Source: DASQHY01 sp035602605 (GTDB taxonomy: Bacteria; Acidobacteriota; Terriglobia; Acidiferrales; UBA7541). From it: a stretch of 37,972 nucleotides of DNA. Where the stretch lies: positions 1 to 37,972 of the forward strand of contig DATNLZ010000065.1 of assembly GCA_035602605.1 (NCBI GenBank), read 5' to 3'. The notes under the pieces were generated by a model. The model was not told where the DNA came from and did no database searches. It saw only the letters and a program-made list of their open reading frames with translations. The position numbers and the translations under genes are program-made. Below are positions 15,384 through 23,665 of this stretch, piece by piece (the stretch's first letter is position 1; each line of letters begins with the position of its first letter).

Positions 15384-17222
15384 TTGGCAAATCCATCCAT
15401 GTCATCCAATGCGCCCCATCAGTCACCTGCGTTTCCATCTATCATCACCGGTGTAATGGTCGTTGTGGCTCTTTATTTTGGGCGCGGCATTCTTGTACCC
15501 ATCGCTTTAGCCATTCTGCTCGCTTTTCTGTTAGAGCCAGCCGTCACTTGGATGGAGAAGTTGCGTTTGGGACGTGCTGGGCCGGTCATCATAGCGGTGC
15601 TTCTCGCCATCTCGGTTCTCGGCGCAGCGAGCTGGCTCGTTTTTGTGCAAGCCGTGGATTTGGCCGATAAATTCCCTAACTATAAAGCCACCATCTCGAA
15701 AAAAATTGAATCCTTGCGCGGTGCAAAAGGAAAGGGATTAGCGAAAGCGAAAGCTACCGTTAGCGAGCTCGGCAAAGAAATATCTTCGACCATCGGCGCC
15801 GGCGAAAATGTTCAGGAGCCCGCGGGATCACACCCAGGGCTTCCCGCCGCTAGCCGGGCAAGACCTTTTCCGGTGGAAGTTATACCGCGCACCAACCCCC
15901 TTTCCTCACTGTGGGCGGTAGTGACGCCGCTGTTGTCACCGTTCGCCATAACCGGCATAGTGATGGTTTTTACCGCTTTTATCTTGCTCCGCCGCGAAGA
16001 TCTGCAACGTCGCATCTTTACAGTAGCCGGGCTCGCTCGATTCCACGTGACCGCCCAAGCCTTTCAAGAAACAACGCACCTCGTGGGCCGCTATCTAATG
16101 CTGCAATCTCTCGTAAATCTTGGCTACGGATTGGTCTACGGCACCGCGCTTTTTTTCATCGGAGTGCCTAACGCCCTGCTCTGGGGCGTCTTGGCTGCGG
16201 TGCTGCGATTTATTCCGTACGTTGGAATGCTTGTTGCCGGCGCTCTGCCGATTCTCCTGTCGCTCGCCGTTTTCGAAGGGTGGATGCGCCCTTTGCTCAC
16301 CGTTGTCGTTTTCGCAGGCTTGGAAATCATCACTGCTTATGTTGTTGAGCCGCTTTTGTATGGTTCGCAGGTCGGTATTTCGTCGCTGGCTATTCTGGTC
16401 GCAGCTGTTTTTTGGGCAGCTTTGTGGGGTCCAGCAGGTTTGCTGCTTTCAACGCCTCTGACGGTAGTGATCGTGGTCGTCGGCCGATATATCCCGCAAC
16501 TGGAATTTCTCAGCGTTCTGTTCGGTGATGAAAAAGTGCTCACGACCGAAGTGCAGCTTTACCAAGCTCTTCTGCAGATGGATTTGTCCGGAGCTAAAAA
16601 CCTCGTCGACGAATATCTGAAGGAAAAGTCCATCGTTGACCTATATGATTCTGTTTTTATGCCCGTCTTGATCTTTACAGAGAAAGATCGGCAAGAGGCG
16701 GCGTTGGGCGACGATCGTGAACAATTTTTGCTTCAGTCTTTGAAACGGCTTATTGAAGACCTCATGATCGATCCGCGAGGCGAGGTGCGAATGATTCCCG
16801 CGGGCGAAGCTCGAAACCAAGGCAACGAAGCTATGACCCTGGCGTGTATTCCAGCGCGAGATGAAGCCGACCAAATCATGGCGATGATGCTGGCGCATTT
16901 GCTGACGCGTGCGGGATGTCGCACTAGCGCAGTGCCACCGGCAACTCTCGAAGAGATGCTGGGAGAAATGTCGGAACACGATACAGACATGGTTTATATT
17001 TCATCGGTACCGCCATTGGCGGTTTCGCATCTCCGCAGCATTTACAAGAAAGCGCGCCTACGATTTCCGAAGTGCAAAATTGGTATCGGACTGTGGGGCT
17101 ACCCGGCCGAACCCGACGCCATCAGGACGCGCCTGGGACTCGTCGATACCGATATTGTGGTGACTACGCTTTCCAAGGCGGTGGCTCAGGTTTCCTTGTC
17201 TCCTGATACGGTTGCCCAATAA
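15384..17222 (+). CDS. AI-2E-family (PerM) permease fused to a B12-binding-like domain
   Basis: A 612-residue protein, in two parts. Residues about 15-390 are a polytopic AI-2E/PerM permease: paired helices at the start (GVMVVVALYFGRGILVPIALAI), a soluble insert about 100-170, then five or more helices with GVPNALLWGVLAAVLRFIPY and VEPLLYGSQVG. Members export or take up small molecules; the family name comes from one autoinducer-2 exporter. After a cytoplasmic linker, residues about 470-600 resemble a Rossmann-like B12-binding-type domain (ACIPARDEADQIMAMMLAHLLTRAGC, then DTDMVYISSVPPLAVSHLRSIY, then KIGIGLWG). The usual cobalamin DxHxxG motif is absent. The start is uncertain: TTG at 15384 or ATG at 15399; AGGAGGG at 15352-15358 is too far from either. 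Confidence 0.85.
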   Translation: MANPSMSSNAPHQSPAFPSIITGVMVVVALYFGRGILVPIALAILLAFLLEPAVTWMEKLRLGRAGPVIIAVLLAISVLGAASWLVFVQAVDLADKFPNYKATISKKIESLRGAKGKGLAKAKATVSELGKEISSTIGAGENVQEPAGSHPGLPAASRARPFPVEVIPRTNPLSSLWAVVTPLLSPFAITGIVMVFTAFILLRREDLQRRIFTVAGLARFHVTAQAFQETTHLVGRYLMLQSLVNLGYGLVYGTALFFIGVPNALLWGVLAAVLRFIPYVGMLVAGALPILLSLAVFEGWMRPLLTVVVFAGLEIITAYVVEPLLYGSQVGISSLAILVAAVFWAALWGPAGLLLSTPLTVVIVVVGRYIPQLEFLSVLFGDEKVLTTEVQLYQALLQMDLSGAKNLVDEYLKEKSIVDLYDSVFMPVLIFTEKDRQEAALGDDREQFLLQSLKRLIEDLMIDPRGEVRMIPAGEARNQGNEAMTLACIPARDEADQIMAMMLAHLLTRAGCRTSAVPPATLEEMLGEMSEHDTDMVYISSVPPLAVSHLRSIYKKARLRFPKCKIGIGLWGYPAEPDAIRTRLGLVDTDIVVTTLSKAVAQVSLSPDTVAQ

Positions 17223-17301
17223 TACCCGAGAAACAGGGAGCATACGCGTTTCTGAATGGGTTTCAGGATTTAGTTTCAAAGCGCGTTCTGGCATGCCCGG
17301 T

Positions 17302-17307
17302 TATAAT
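17302..17307 (+). promoter_or_regulatory. Candidate -10 box
   Basis: TATAAT 27 bases before the ATG of the next gene. No clear -35 at proper spacing. AAGGAGGA at 17323-17330 gives a strong ribosome binding site. Confidence 0.4.
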
Positions 17308-17333
17308 CATTGATCGGTGCCCAAGGAGGATAA

Positions 17334-17585
17334 ATGGCGGAGCCATCTTATGACGAATTAAAAGCGCGCCTGGCGGCGATGGAAAAACAATCCAGCGGCC
17401 GCCGTACCGGTGACCTTGAATTTCGAGTGGGTGAAAAAGGCGGTGTCAGCGTCTACGGACTAGGCCGCTTCCCGGTCACACTATATTACGAGCAGTGGGT
17501 CCGCCTGCTCGGGTCTGCCGAAAAGTTGCGCGAATTTCTCGAAGAAAACAAGGCGAGCGGCAGGCTAAAGCTCAAGGAAAAGTAA
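17334..17585 (+). CDS. Conserved hypothetical protein
   Basis: An 83-residue soluble protein beginning MAEPSYDELKARLAAMEKQ, a short helix, followed by a beta-rich core with GGVSVYGLGRFPVTLYYEQW and a helix LLGSAEKLREFLEEN. I recall close relatives of this VYGLGRFPVTLY core as short uncharacterised proteins in several phyla, possibly part of larger proteins elsewhere. There is no metal site or membrane segment. The start is secure (AAGGAGGA four bases upstream). It stands alone and converges with the transpeptidase gene. Confidence 0.75.
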   Translation: MAEPSYDELKARLAAMEKQSSGRRTGDLEFRVGEKGGVSVYGLGRFPVTLYYEQWVRLLGSAEKLREFLEENKASGRLKLKEK

Positions 17586-17723
17586 CCGACTCAACTTCAT
17601 CCGCGTCCGAGCCGGGCTCGAACTCCGCGACTGCCGCGAGTACCGTGAGCCATCTTGCCGATCTGAAGAAGATTTCTCGAACGCTTTGCTGGTGTGCGCT
17701 TACCTCGTCATCGCGGCAAAGTT

Positions 17724-18806
17724 TTATCCGCCGGTTTTTATGCTCTGTTCGGCGAAGTAATTCTCTGCGTGAAGCCGGCGATAGATGCGCCCTGCAATTC
17801 CCGCGGCCATGGGCCCGCGCACGATTCTGCTGTGCCCGCGCACCAGGATGACCAGTACAATCTTACGGCCCTCCTGGCCCGCGAAAGACACAAACCATCC
17901 GAGGCGAGAACCTGCATCGGAACACGTGCCGGTCTTCCCCGATTCCTCTTCGCCATCCGACACGAAGCTGCGTCTCGCCGTGCCGTGCAACACGGCGGCC
18001 AACATGCCGTCACGGACGTCCGGGAGCAGCGCCGCGATCTGCAGTGCACGTTTGATGCGCGGTTCGAAATTTTCCTTTTCCTCGGCAGTTCGCGGATATT
18101 GCAGATAGTATAGCGTTCCGCCATTGGCGACCGTCGAAACAAGCGCGCCCAGCTGCAGCAGGGTCATCTGGATCCCTTCGCCGAAGCTCGACATTCGGGC
18201 CACTCCGCCTCGCTTTGGCGGTTCGCCGGGCACGGCCCCGGTCTGCTCCTCGGAAATCTCATAACCGGCAAGCTCGCCAAGCCCGAGCAAGCGCGCGTAG
18301 CTCGTAACCACATCAAATCCCATGCGCCTGCCAAGCTCCTCGAAAAAGGGGTTGTTGGAATGCGCGAGCGCTTCGGACAGGTTCAAAGACTTACGCCGCC
18401 TGACGCGAATCAGCGTGTCGCGCGTAATGAGCCCTTCCTGCAGCGCGGCCATGGCAATCACCGGCTTGATCGTCGAGCAAGGTTTGAAACCGGTTGAGAA
18501 AGCAAGCTTCTGATTCACAATGGATAAAATCCGCCCGTTCGACGGATCAATGGCAACCACCGATCCGTTGTAGCGGCCTAAGGCCATGACCGCAGCCTGG
18601 CGCACAAGCGGGTCATCGTTGGTGGTGACATCGTCCTTGGCGGAGTCGGCGAAAGTTGGCACGCCGGCGGTGGTGGCGGCGCGCTTATGTGCCGTCACGC
18701 GGGTGCGCACAGGCGCAGGAGCAGCGATCGCCGGCAAGCACGCTGCAAGCAGCAATGGGTAAGACAATAAGAAGTAAAATCTGGGTAAGATCCTATGTTT
18801 TCGCAT
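17724..18806 (-). CDS. Stand-alone penicillin-binding transpeptidase
   Basis: A 360-residue exported protein of the serine penicillin-recognising group. After a signal sequence (1-29, with LAAC at 20-23 that might be a lipobox) the transpeptidase domain covers about 75-350. All three active-site motifs are present: S111-x-x-K114 in PCSTIKP, S150-N-N152 in AHSNNP, and K291-T-G in SGKTGT. No glycosyltransferase or PASTA part is present, so it would be a monofunctional transpeptidase or carboxypeptidase acting on peptidoglycan outside the inner membrane. The N-terminal domain usual in class B PBPs is very short here. No division or rod gene is close by, so its specific role is open. A beta-lactam-hydrolysing relative is less likely. 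Confidence 0.85.
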   Translation of the reverse strand: MRKHRILPRFYFLLSYPLLLAACLPAIAAPAPVRTRVTAHKRAATTAGVPTFADSAKDDVTTNDDPLVRQAAVMALGRYNGSVVAIDPSNGRILSIVNQKLAFSTGFKPCSTIKPVIAMAALQEGLITRDTLIRVRRRKSLNLSEALAHSNNPFFEELGRRMGFDVVTSYARLLGLGELAGYEISEEQTGAVPGEPPKRGGVARMSSFGEGIQMTLLQLGALVSTVANGGTLYYLQYPRTAEEKENFEPRIKRALQIAALLPDVRDGMLAAVLHGTARRSFVSDGEEESGKTGTCSDAGSRLGWFVSFAGQEGRKIVLVILVRGHSRIVRGPMAAGIAGRIYRRLHAENYFAEQSIKTGG

Positions 18807-19188
18807 GATGTGTTAAGCGCGACCGCGGGTCGCGGCTGTCAGAATCTTTCCTTGATTCGCGCTGTTATTCGCATTTCCGCCCCCCCACTTCACACTGTAG
18901 CTGGCTGAGATTGCCGCAGTTAGCATCTAGCTGTTCAAAGGCAGGGGGACTCCGGTGCACACACAGACTACATCGTGGTGGAGCAGGATTCGACTGGTCG
19001 TGGGGACCAAACGAGTACAGGGAGTTTGCGGTGCAAAATATTGATTCGAGCTGGCCCAATGGCCATTCTCCGTCGTGCATCCGGCGCCCCTCGAGCGACA
19101 GCCACGCAGCGATGGCGAAATTAGAAACGTCGATGGGCGATGGGGCAACGGAGAGAAAGGTAAATGCCAGCTAACCCTAGCAGAATGA
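18807..19188. other. intergenic region, no gene seen
   Basis: About 380 bases between the transpeptidase gene and the tRNA scar. I see no open frame with family character, no RNA gene and no repeat. It probably holds the transpeptidase promoter and the host flank of the integration site. Confidence 0.4.
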
Positions 19189-19233
19189 TGGTGGGCCTGG
19201 GGAGATTCGAACTCCCGACAAACGGTTTAGGAA
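19189..19233 (-). other. 3' half of tRNA-Arg(CCT), candidate att site
   Basis: Read on the minus strand: anticodon loop TTCCTAA (19227-19233), stem strand ACCGT, five-base variable loop, a perfect T arm (GGGAG, loop TTCGAAT, CTCCC), acceptor strand CAGGCCC, discriminator A, and CCA at 19189-19191. The anticodon in the loop is CCT. The stem partner upstream reads ACCAA and does not pair with ACCGT, and no D arm follows, so only the 3' half is there. This is what remains at the far end of an element that integrated in the tRNA 3' end. A complete copy should lie at its other end. Confidence 0.78.
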
Positions 19234-19372
19234 TTGGTGCGTCCCGCCTCGGACTGCATGTTTTCAATCGTTTAGCCTGACGTGACTCAGCACAATTCGG
19301 CGTAGTTCGGGCGTTGTCCGGCAGCACTTTGGGCAACGTTTTGGGCAACGCCTGTGTTTTTAGCGGTGGATT
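19195..19372 (-). pseudogene. Possible C-terminal tail of a tRNA-targeting integrase
   Basis: The minus frame from 19372, just after an in-frame TAA, reads LPKTLPKVLPDNARTTPN, then RRDAPIPKPFVGSSNLPRP, and enters the tRNA 3' sequence. Integrases whose gene end overlaps the att site commonly finish with a tRNA-derived tail such as GSSNPT or GSSNLPRP. No catalytic part remains. This is a pattern-based suggestion. Confidence 0.35.
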
Positions 19373-19390
19373 TTATCGCGAGGAGAGTCT

Positions 19391-19906
19391 ATGCCTGAAA
19401 ATAATTTGGAAATCAAAGTCATAGCGACGGTCGATCAGCTTCAGGCTGGCATGAATGCAGCGGCCGCCGCGACGCAAGAAGCAACCGCGAAAATTGCAGC
19501 GGCTTTTGGATCGGTCGAGAACGCTCCTGCTGGCCTACAGAACGCCGCTATGGCTGGGCTGCCGTTTCCCGTAAACGTCGCGACGGCGCCGGGGGTCATG
19601 GCCAGCGCGATCGCGGAAACACTCAGCAACTTGTCATTGGCGTCCGCCGCGGGGGGAGGTTGGAAGCTGCAGGCAGACATGCCGTTGCTTGCGCACAAGG
19701 ACGAGATGGTACTTCCCGCCGCGCAAGCGCAGGGCTTGCGTGACCTCATCGACGGCGGTGCGGGTTTTGGAGGTGGATCGATAACCGTCCATTACAAGCC
19801 GACGATCAATGCAATCGATTCCTACGGCATGGAGGACGTGCTTCGACGCGAGCGCGGGGCGTTGGTCGCTGCACTCAAACAGGCACACCGGGAAGGTATG
19901 TTTTAA
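19391..19906 (+). pseudogene. Collapsed phage tail tape-measure protein
   Basis: A 171-codon frame with good translation signals (GAGGAGA seven bases before the ATG). Residues 1-45 (LEIKVIATVDQLQAGMNAA, ATQEATAKIAAAF) resemble the start of a tape-measure protein. Residues about 85-171, with GGWKLQADMPLLAHKDEMVL, then LPAAQAQGLRDLI and ITVHYKPTINAID, resemble the end, where such proteins often carry a VHKDEMVLPA-like motif. A tape measure is usually 600-1500 residues, so most of the middle is gone while the frame is kept. It would set tail length if intact. No other tail gene is present nearby, so this is a prophage leftover. It may still be translated. Confidence 0.55.
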
Positions 19907-20010
19907 GAAAGAAAAGCGTCAGTGTATGGCCTGTACAGAAAAGCGCAGATTCATCAGGACTCGCGAGCAAACTCCTCTTCCCCGTTTAGAGGCCGGATAC
20001 CTCAAAAGGG

Positions 20011-21585
20011 CTAGGGCTGCGACGCGGCTGGCAGTGTTTCATAAGCGGTGATTAGTTTCTGAACGTAATTGGCTTTAAGCGTTGTGTTCTCATAAATTAC
20101 GAGGGCACGTTCGCGCAGATGTACACCATTCATGCTACTGCCAAATACGCTAGGAGCAACCTGCGGAAACTCCTTCATGTTGATGAGCATCCGAAATATA
20201 ACACCCATTTGCTTCTCAGACAGCTGTCGGCCAAGGAGTGGCTTTATAATCCTTTGTTGCTGGCTGAAGGACCACGCGGAAACGAACCGTACTGGGGCTC
20301 GCGAAGGTTCATCTCGCATCAGACTTTCCAGCACCTGCTCCGCCTGTGGATCAGCCGCTCCGTTGTTGTTTCCGCCCCACGCAGTGCCCTGTCCCCGATG
20401 TGTCTGGAGTGAGGACGTGCCCGCTGAATCTAAGGGCTTTAATTCTCGTGTGTCACTTTTCAATGATGCCGGTGCATCAGCTTGTGAGGGCGTGAGCGCG
20501 TTCTCCGCCACTACCTTTTGTGGTGCTGGCTGCGCCGACACTAGTGGCAACCCATCACGAACGCGCGCATGATCTACCGATGTGGTATTTGCTCGCCGCA
20601 GGTCCACGGCGGCTGTATTGCCCCGGTCAAACGGCTCGCCGGCAAGCGCCGCGGCGTGCTCTTCGGAAGTTAAATTTGTAGCGGACTGCGAATCGCCAGA
20701 AGTTTGCTTCAACTGCTGCATCGCGGGCGTTTCTGTCTGCACAGTTGGGCTTTTCCCCTGAAGCTTTAGCGCAAGACGCGGCTCTTCCGTTCGCGCAGGC
20801 TCGTTGGCGCCTGACGTCGATTTTTGCGTTTGAAACGCAGGGGGTTGCATGTTCTCCATCTGTTCCAGAATCTGCATTTGCTGCTCGGGCGACAACTGTG
20901 CGAAAAGTGCGGCAGCTTGTTCCGGACTAAGCTGGGTAGCCGCAGGAGTCGCGTCGGCCGTCTGGCCGGAATTGGCACTTTCTCGGCTGTTTGGATTGGC
21001 TGCGGGCTGCGGAATCGTAGCCTCGGAGCCGAGCTTCAATTTCAAGGCGTTTGAATGCGAATCAAATGCTTCACTGCAGCCGCTGCGCTGGCCTCCCGTC
21101 GCAATGCCCGGCAGCCCACAGATGCCATAGCCGCTACCGGCACTGTCCCCCGACTTCAATGAGAGGTGCGGCAGTCCTTCGAGCTTAAGCGAGTGTTCTA
21201 GCCGGCCGATCATCGCGTTCAGCTTCGCAACTTCCTCCAGCCGGTGCTGCCGCTCGGCCTCCTGCTGCTGCAACTCGAGCTGTCGCCGCGCCGCCTCCTC
21301 GAAGGCTTTCTTCTGCTCTGCGCGGCGGTTTGCATTGGTCATCATCTGATTCAGCCACAGTCCGAAAGCGACCCCGGCATTGCCGTATGAGCTCACCGTA
21401 TTACTACCCGAAGACGTATTACTGTTGCGGTTCGGATTGCAGGGACTGAGTGACAGATCCGCCAGACTCGTATACTCTTTGCCATCGATACCGCAAAAGT
21501 ACGTATGCATCGAAGTCTGGGCGGCCGCAGCACTCGACAGGACCGCTAGCATCGCAACCGTAACAAATAGAGATATGACTTTCAT
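20011..21585 (-). CDS. Exported hypothetical protein with coiled coil
   Basis: A 524-residue protein with a signal peptide (1-22, SSAAAAQTSMH). Next comes a short cysteine-containing piece (YFCGIDGKEY, SLSPCNPN), then a glutamine/glutamate-rich coiled coil at about 90-135 (AEQKKAFEEAARRQLELQQQ). A long, low-complexity middle contains LSPEQAAALFAQLSPEQQMQ. The compact C-terminal part (about 415-515) has RAPVRFVSAWSFSQQQRI, LGRQLSEKQMGVIFRMLINM and a helical end. I recognise no family. The ATG of MKVISLF has GGGG upstream; a longer frame is an extension. It lies 120 bases after the PDZ/TPR gene on the same strand, and they may be one transcription unit. Confidence 0.65.
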   Translation of the reverse strand: MKVISLFVTVAMLAVLSSAAAAQTSMHTYFCGIDGKEYTSLADLSLSPCNPNRNSNTSSGSNTVSSYGNAGVAFGLWLNQMMTNANRRAEQKKAFEEAARRQLELQQQEAERQHRLEEVAKLNAMIGRLEHSLKLEGLPHLSLKSGDSAGSGYGICGLPGIATGGQRSGCSEAFDSHSNALKLKLGSEATIPQPAANPNSRESANSGQTADATPAATQLSPEQAAALFAQLSPEQQMQILEQMENMQPPAFQTQKSTSGANEPARTEEPRLALKLQGKSPTVQTETPAMQQLKQTSGDSQSATNLTSEEHAAALAGEPFDRGNTAAVDLRRANTTSVDHARVRDGLPLVSAQPAPQKVVAENALTPSQADAPASLKSDTRELKPLDSAGTSSLQTHRGQGTAWGGNNNGAADPQAEQVLESLMRDEPSRAPVRFVSAWSFSQQQRIIKPLLGRQLSEKQMGVIFRMLINMKEFPQVAPSVFGSSMNGVHLRERALVIYENTTLKANYVQKLITAYETLPAASQP

Positions 21586-21705
21586 TGTGATCCCCTTCAC
21601 GTAGTCAAAAAGTTCTCGAAGAGATGATCTTCCATCCCGACCTTCCACTACTATTTAGCCATGTCTTCCCCGTCTTCCGGATCATGGGGGCGTTGGCTTT
21701 GTCCT

Positions 21706-22743
21706 TCACTCTTTGGCCTTCTCTTCCCAAATTATGATCTGCTCCCGAGCATCTTTGGCATCGGGGCTGTTCGGCTCCAGCATGAGGTAATGCTTCATAT
21801 AAACGGCAGCGGCGGAATAGATGTGATTTTCGCCTGCGATCAGCGCCGCATTATACCAGCCTTGAGGCCACCACGGAAAAGCCGCCAATCCTTCTTCATA
21901 ATACTGCAGGGCCGCGGACGCGTTTTTCTCGCCTATCGCGTTTTCGGCCAGCACTCGATAACGCTCGGCAGTCTGCGACAACGGCGGCTTCTGCGCCGTT
22001 GTCCGCCATTGGTCAGCCAATGGCTGGAACCATTTTTCATCGTCAAAGACACTGCAAACGAGCTTCAAGTCAGTAGTTCGTTTTTTCCAATTACTGTCGT
22101 AGAACTTGACCTTGACCGTGTCTCCCGGGAAGCGCTGACCCGCGAGACTGCCTAGCCAATCCAGCGTTGCCTTTCTGCCTTCGACTTCTACGATGAAATC
22201 CCCAGTCGCAAGACCTGCAGCCACAGCATTGCCTGCGCTCGTTGTGACGAGGAGGCCAAACTTGGGCGCCTCTTTACCTGCTATTCCAAAACTGGCACCG
22301 CCGTAGTAGCATTCGCCAGCCGAAAATGGATTTGCAGCGATCAACTTTACGGTGATCAGCCGGGTCGGCATCCTTCCAGTGACCACACCAAGTGTGACTG
22401 TGTCACCCGGCTGATGCGCTAAGACAGCGTCTACAAGAGCTTGCGGTGCAAGCACACGTACGCCATCAATCGAAACAATGCGGTCCCCGCGATGAATGCC
22501 GGCGGCGGGAACGAGGCTGTCCTCAGAAAAGCTTACAATCAACGCTCCGGAGTGAGCTGCATCTGCTCGCCCCATCAAGATGCCTAGAGCGCCGCGTGCC
22601 GTGCTCGGGGATGGACTCGATGCGTTAACTGTGGCTTGTAGACCTTGGCGCGCTCCAGCTGCCGTAGAACCGATTGGACACAAGACGGCCAAGAGAACTA
22701 CTCGCGACATGAAAGTCTGGAAGCGCTGAGAAGAGTGATGCAT
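21706..22743 (-). CDS. Exported PDZ-domain protein with TPR-like C-terminus
   Basis: A 345-residue protein with a signal peptide (about 1-30). Two PDZ-type domains follow: the first about 50-135 with PAAGIHRGDRIVSIDGVRV, the second about 145-230 with GLATGDFIVEVEGRKATLDW. The C-terminal 90 residues form helical TPR-like repeats (YRVLAENAIGEKNASAALQYY, EEGLAAFPWWPQGWYNAAL, YMKHYLMLEPNSPDAK). No protease triad is present, so it is not a DegP-like enzyme; a scaffold role in the periplasm is likely. GGGAGG lies 11 bases before the ATG; a second ATG at MSRVVLLA is possible. The following exported gene may be its partner. Confidence 0.8.
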   Translation of the reverse strand: MHHSSQRFQTFMSRVVLLAVLCPIGSTAAGARQGLQATVNASSPSPSTARGALGILMGRADAAHSGALIVSFSEDSLVPAAGIHRGDRIVSIDGVRVLAPQALVDAVLAHQPGDTVTLGVVTGRMPTRLITVKLIAANPFSAGECYYGGASFGIAGKEAPKFGLLVTTSAGNAVAAGLATGDFIVEVEGRKATLDWLGSLAGQRFPGDTVKVKFYDSNWKKRTTDLKLVCSVFDDEKWFQPLADQWRTTAQKPPLSQTAERYRVLAENAIGEKNASAALQYYEEGLAAFPWWPQGWYNAALIAGENHIYSAAAVYMKHYLMLEPNSPDAKDAREQIIIWEEKAKE

Positions 22744-22987
22744 CCTGCGTTAATCCTCCCGCTTCGGACCAGCGACCTAAGAACGCATTGAATGGGTTGT
22801 AATTATTGTCATTCAATCAGCGGTCGTCAAGCAGTATCTCCGAACGTCACAGATGTGAACGTGGTCAGCGGGTGCATTAAGTCGACGACTCAGGCCGAGG
22901 AAATCGAACAGCGGCAAGCGTCTCGACTTGCTTATCGAGGGGACGGCGGCGCTTGGGACTGCCGCAGTAAACAATTTGCACTCGGCA
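22744..22987. other. intergenic region, nothing recognised
   Basis: Sequence between the PDZ gene and the khpA relic, containing no credible gene. It should hold the promoter of the PDZ gene on the minus strand. Confidence 0.4.
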
Positions 22988-23217
22988 CTATTCTAGAATG
23001 TCCAGCTTAAACCGCTTTTTCATTTTCATGCTTACCGCGCCCAATATCGTGCGGATGGATTTGACCGTGCGCCTTCCCGGCCTATTACTTTTCCCAGATC
23101 AGCAGGGTGGACGCGCAACTGCAGCACTGTTACCTGTTCCCCGTCGACCGTGGTTACCTGGACTTCCTCGGGATGATCAACGAGCGCTTTCGCGATCGCC
23201 TCGACTAGCTCCTTCAT
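22988..23217 (-). pseudogene. khpA: KH-domain RNA-binding protein KhpA, one-base frameshift
   Basis: The first frame reads MKELVEAIAKALVDHPEEVQ, then LRVHPADLGKVIGREG, which is the KhpA family up to the GxxG loop. The frame then breaks. After losing one base near 23070-23072 the next minus frame continues exactly as expected: TVKSIRTILGAVSMKMKKRF, KLDILE, stop at 22988. Restoring one base gives 76 residues, the normal family length. A strong GGAGGG precedes the ATG. KhpA normally sits with ribosomal genes (rpsP, rimM); this copy is isolated, so it may be a second, decaying copy, or the frameshift may be an assembly error. Confidence 0.85.
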
Positions 23218-23392
23218 CGTGTGCCCTCCACTGAATCGGTACTACCAGCAGGAACTTGAAAAGGGGAGATCTGGCGCGTAGGGTACTACAATATCGTTGA
23301 CCGCCGGGGGCTCCCTTAGTCGAAAAAGGTCGGACGGTCCCGAAGCGATCAAATCTCACTGCGGGCAGTGAATCGAGCAGTGAAAATCAGTT

Positions 23393-23664
23393 ATGAATAC
23401 GAAGCTCAAAACGACTAAAAAGGCGGGCGCACTTCGCAAGCTGAGCCAGCGTCTCTTCGTGTACGAAAAGATTTTCGGATCGAACGACAAAGAGGCTGCG
23501 CTTGCGGCCGGCTACTCGCTGAGCGTCGCCGAAAACACGAAACAGAAGATTTGGCGAAGCCTGGCGTCAGGAGAGAGTTTCAACGATTGAAGGAACAATT
23601 TCTCGTGCATGAAAAGAGCTCGCTGGTCCACATGAATACGGTTTTGTCGGTCCTTAGGGATTGA
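23393..23664 (+). pseudogene. Terminase-small-subunit-like protein, frameshifted
   Basis: Frame one gives LSQRLFVYEKIFGSNDKEAA, LAAGYSLSVAENTKQKIW, a helix-turn-helix pattern seen at the start of terminase small subunits (many have KEAALAAGYS). It stops at 23590. The neighbouring frame from about 23566 continues naturally, RREFQRLKEQFLVHEKSSL, VHMNTVLSVLRD, to a stop at 23662-23664, two bases before the next ATG. A single lost base near 23570 explains the break; an intact protein would have about 90 residues. Such small DNA-binding genes are common in acidobacterial mobile regions without other terminase genes. Role uncertain. Confidence 0.6.
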
Positions 23665-23665
23665 A

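Noticed and set aside
19189..19233. Complete tRNA gene
   Set aside because: No D arm, no acceptor 5' strand and no pairing anticodon stem upstream; only the 3' half is present.
19391..22743. Intact prophage in this stretch
   Set aside because: Only one collapsed tail gene; no capsid, portal or terminase large subunit; the next genes are exported host-type proteins.
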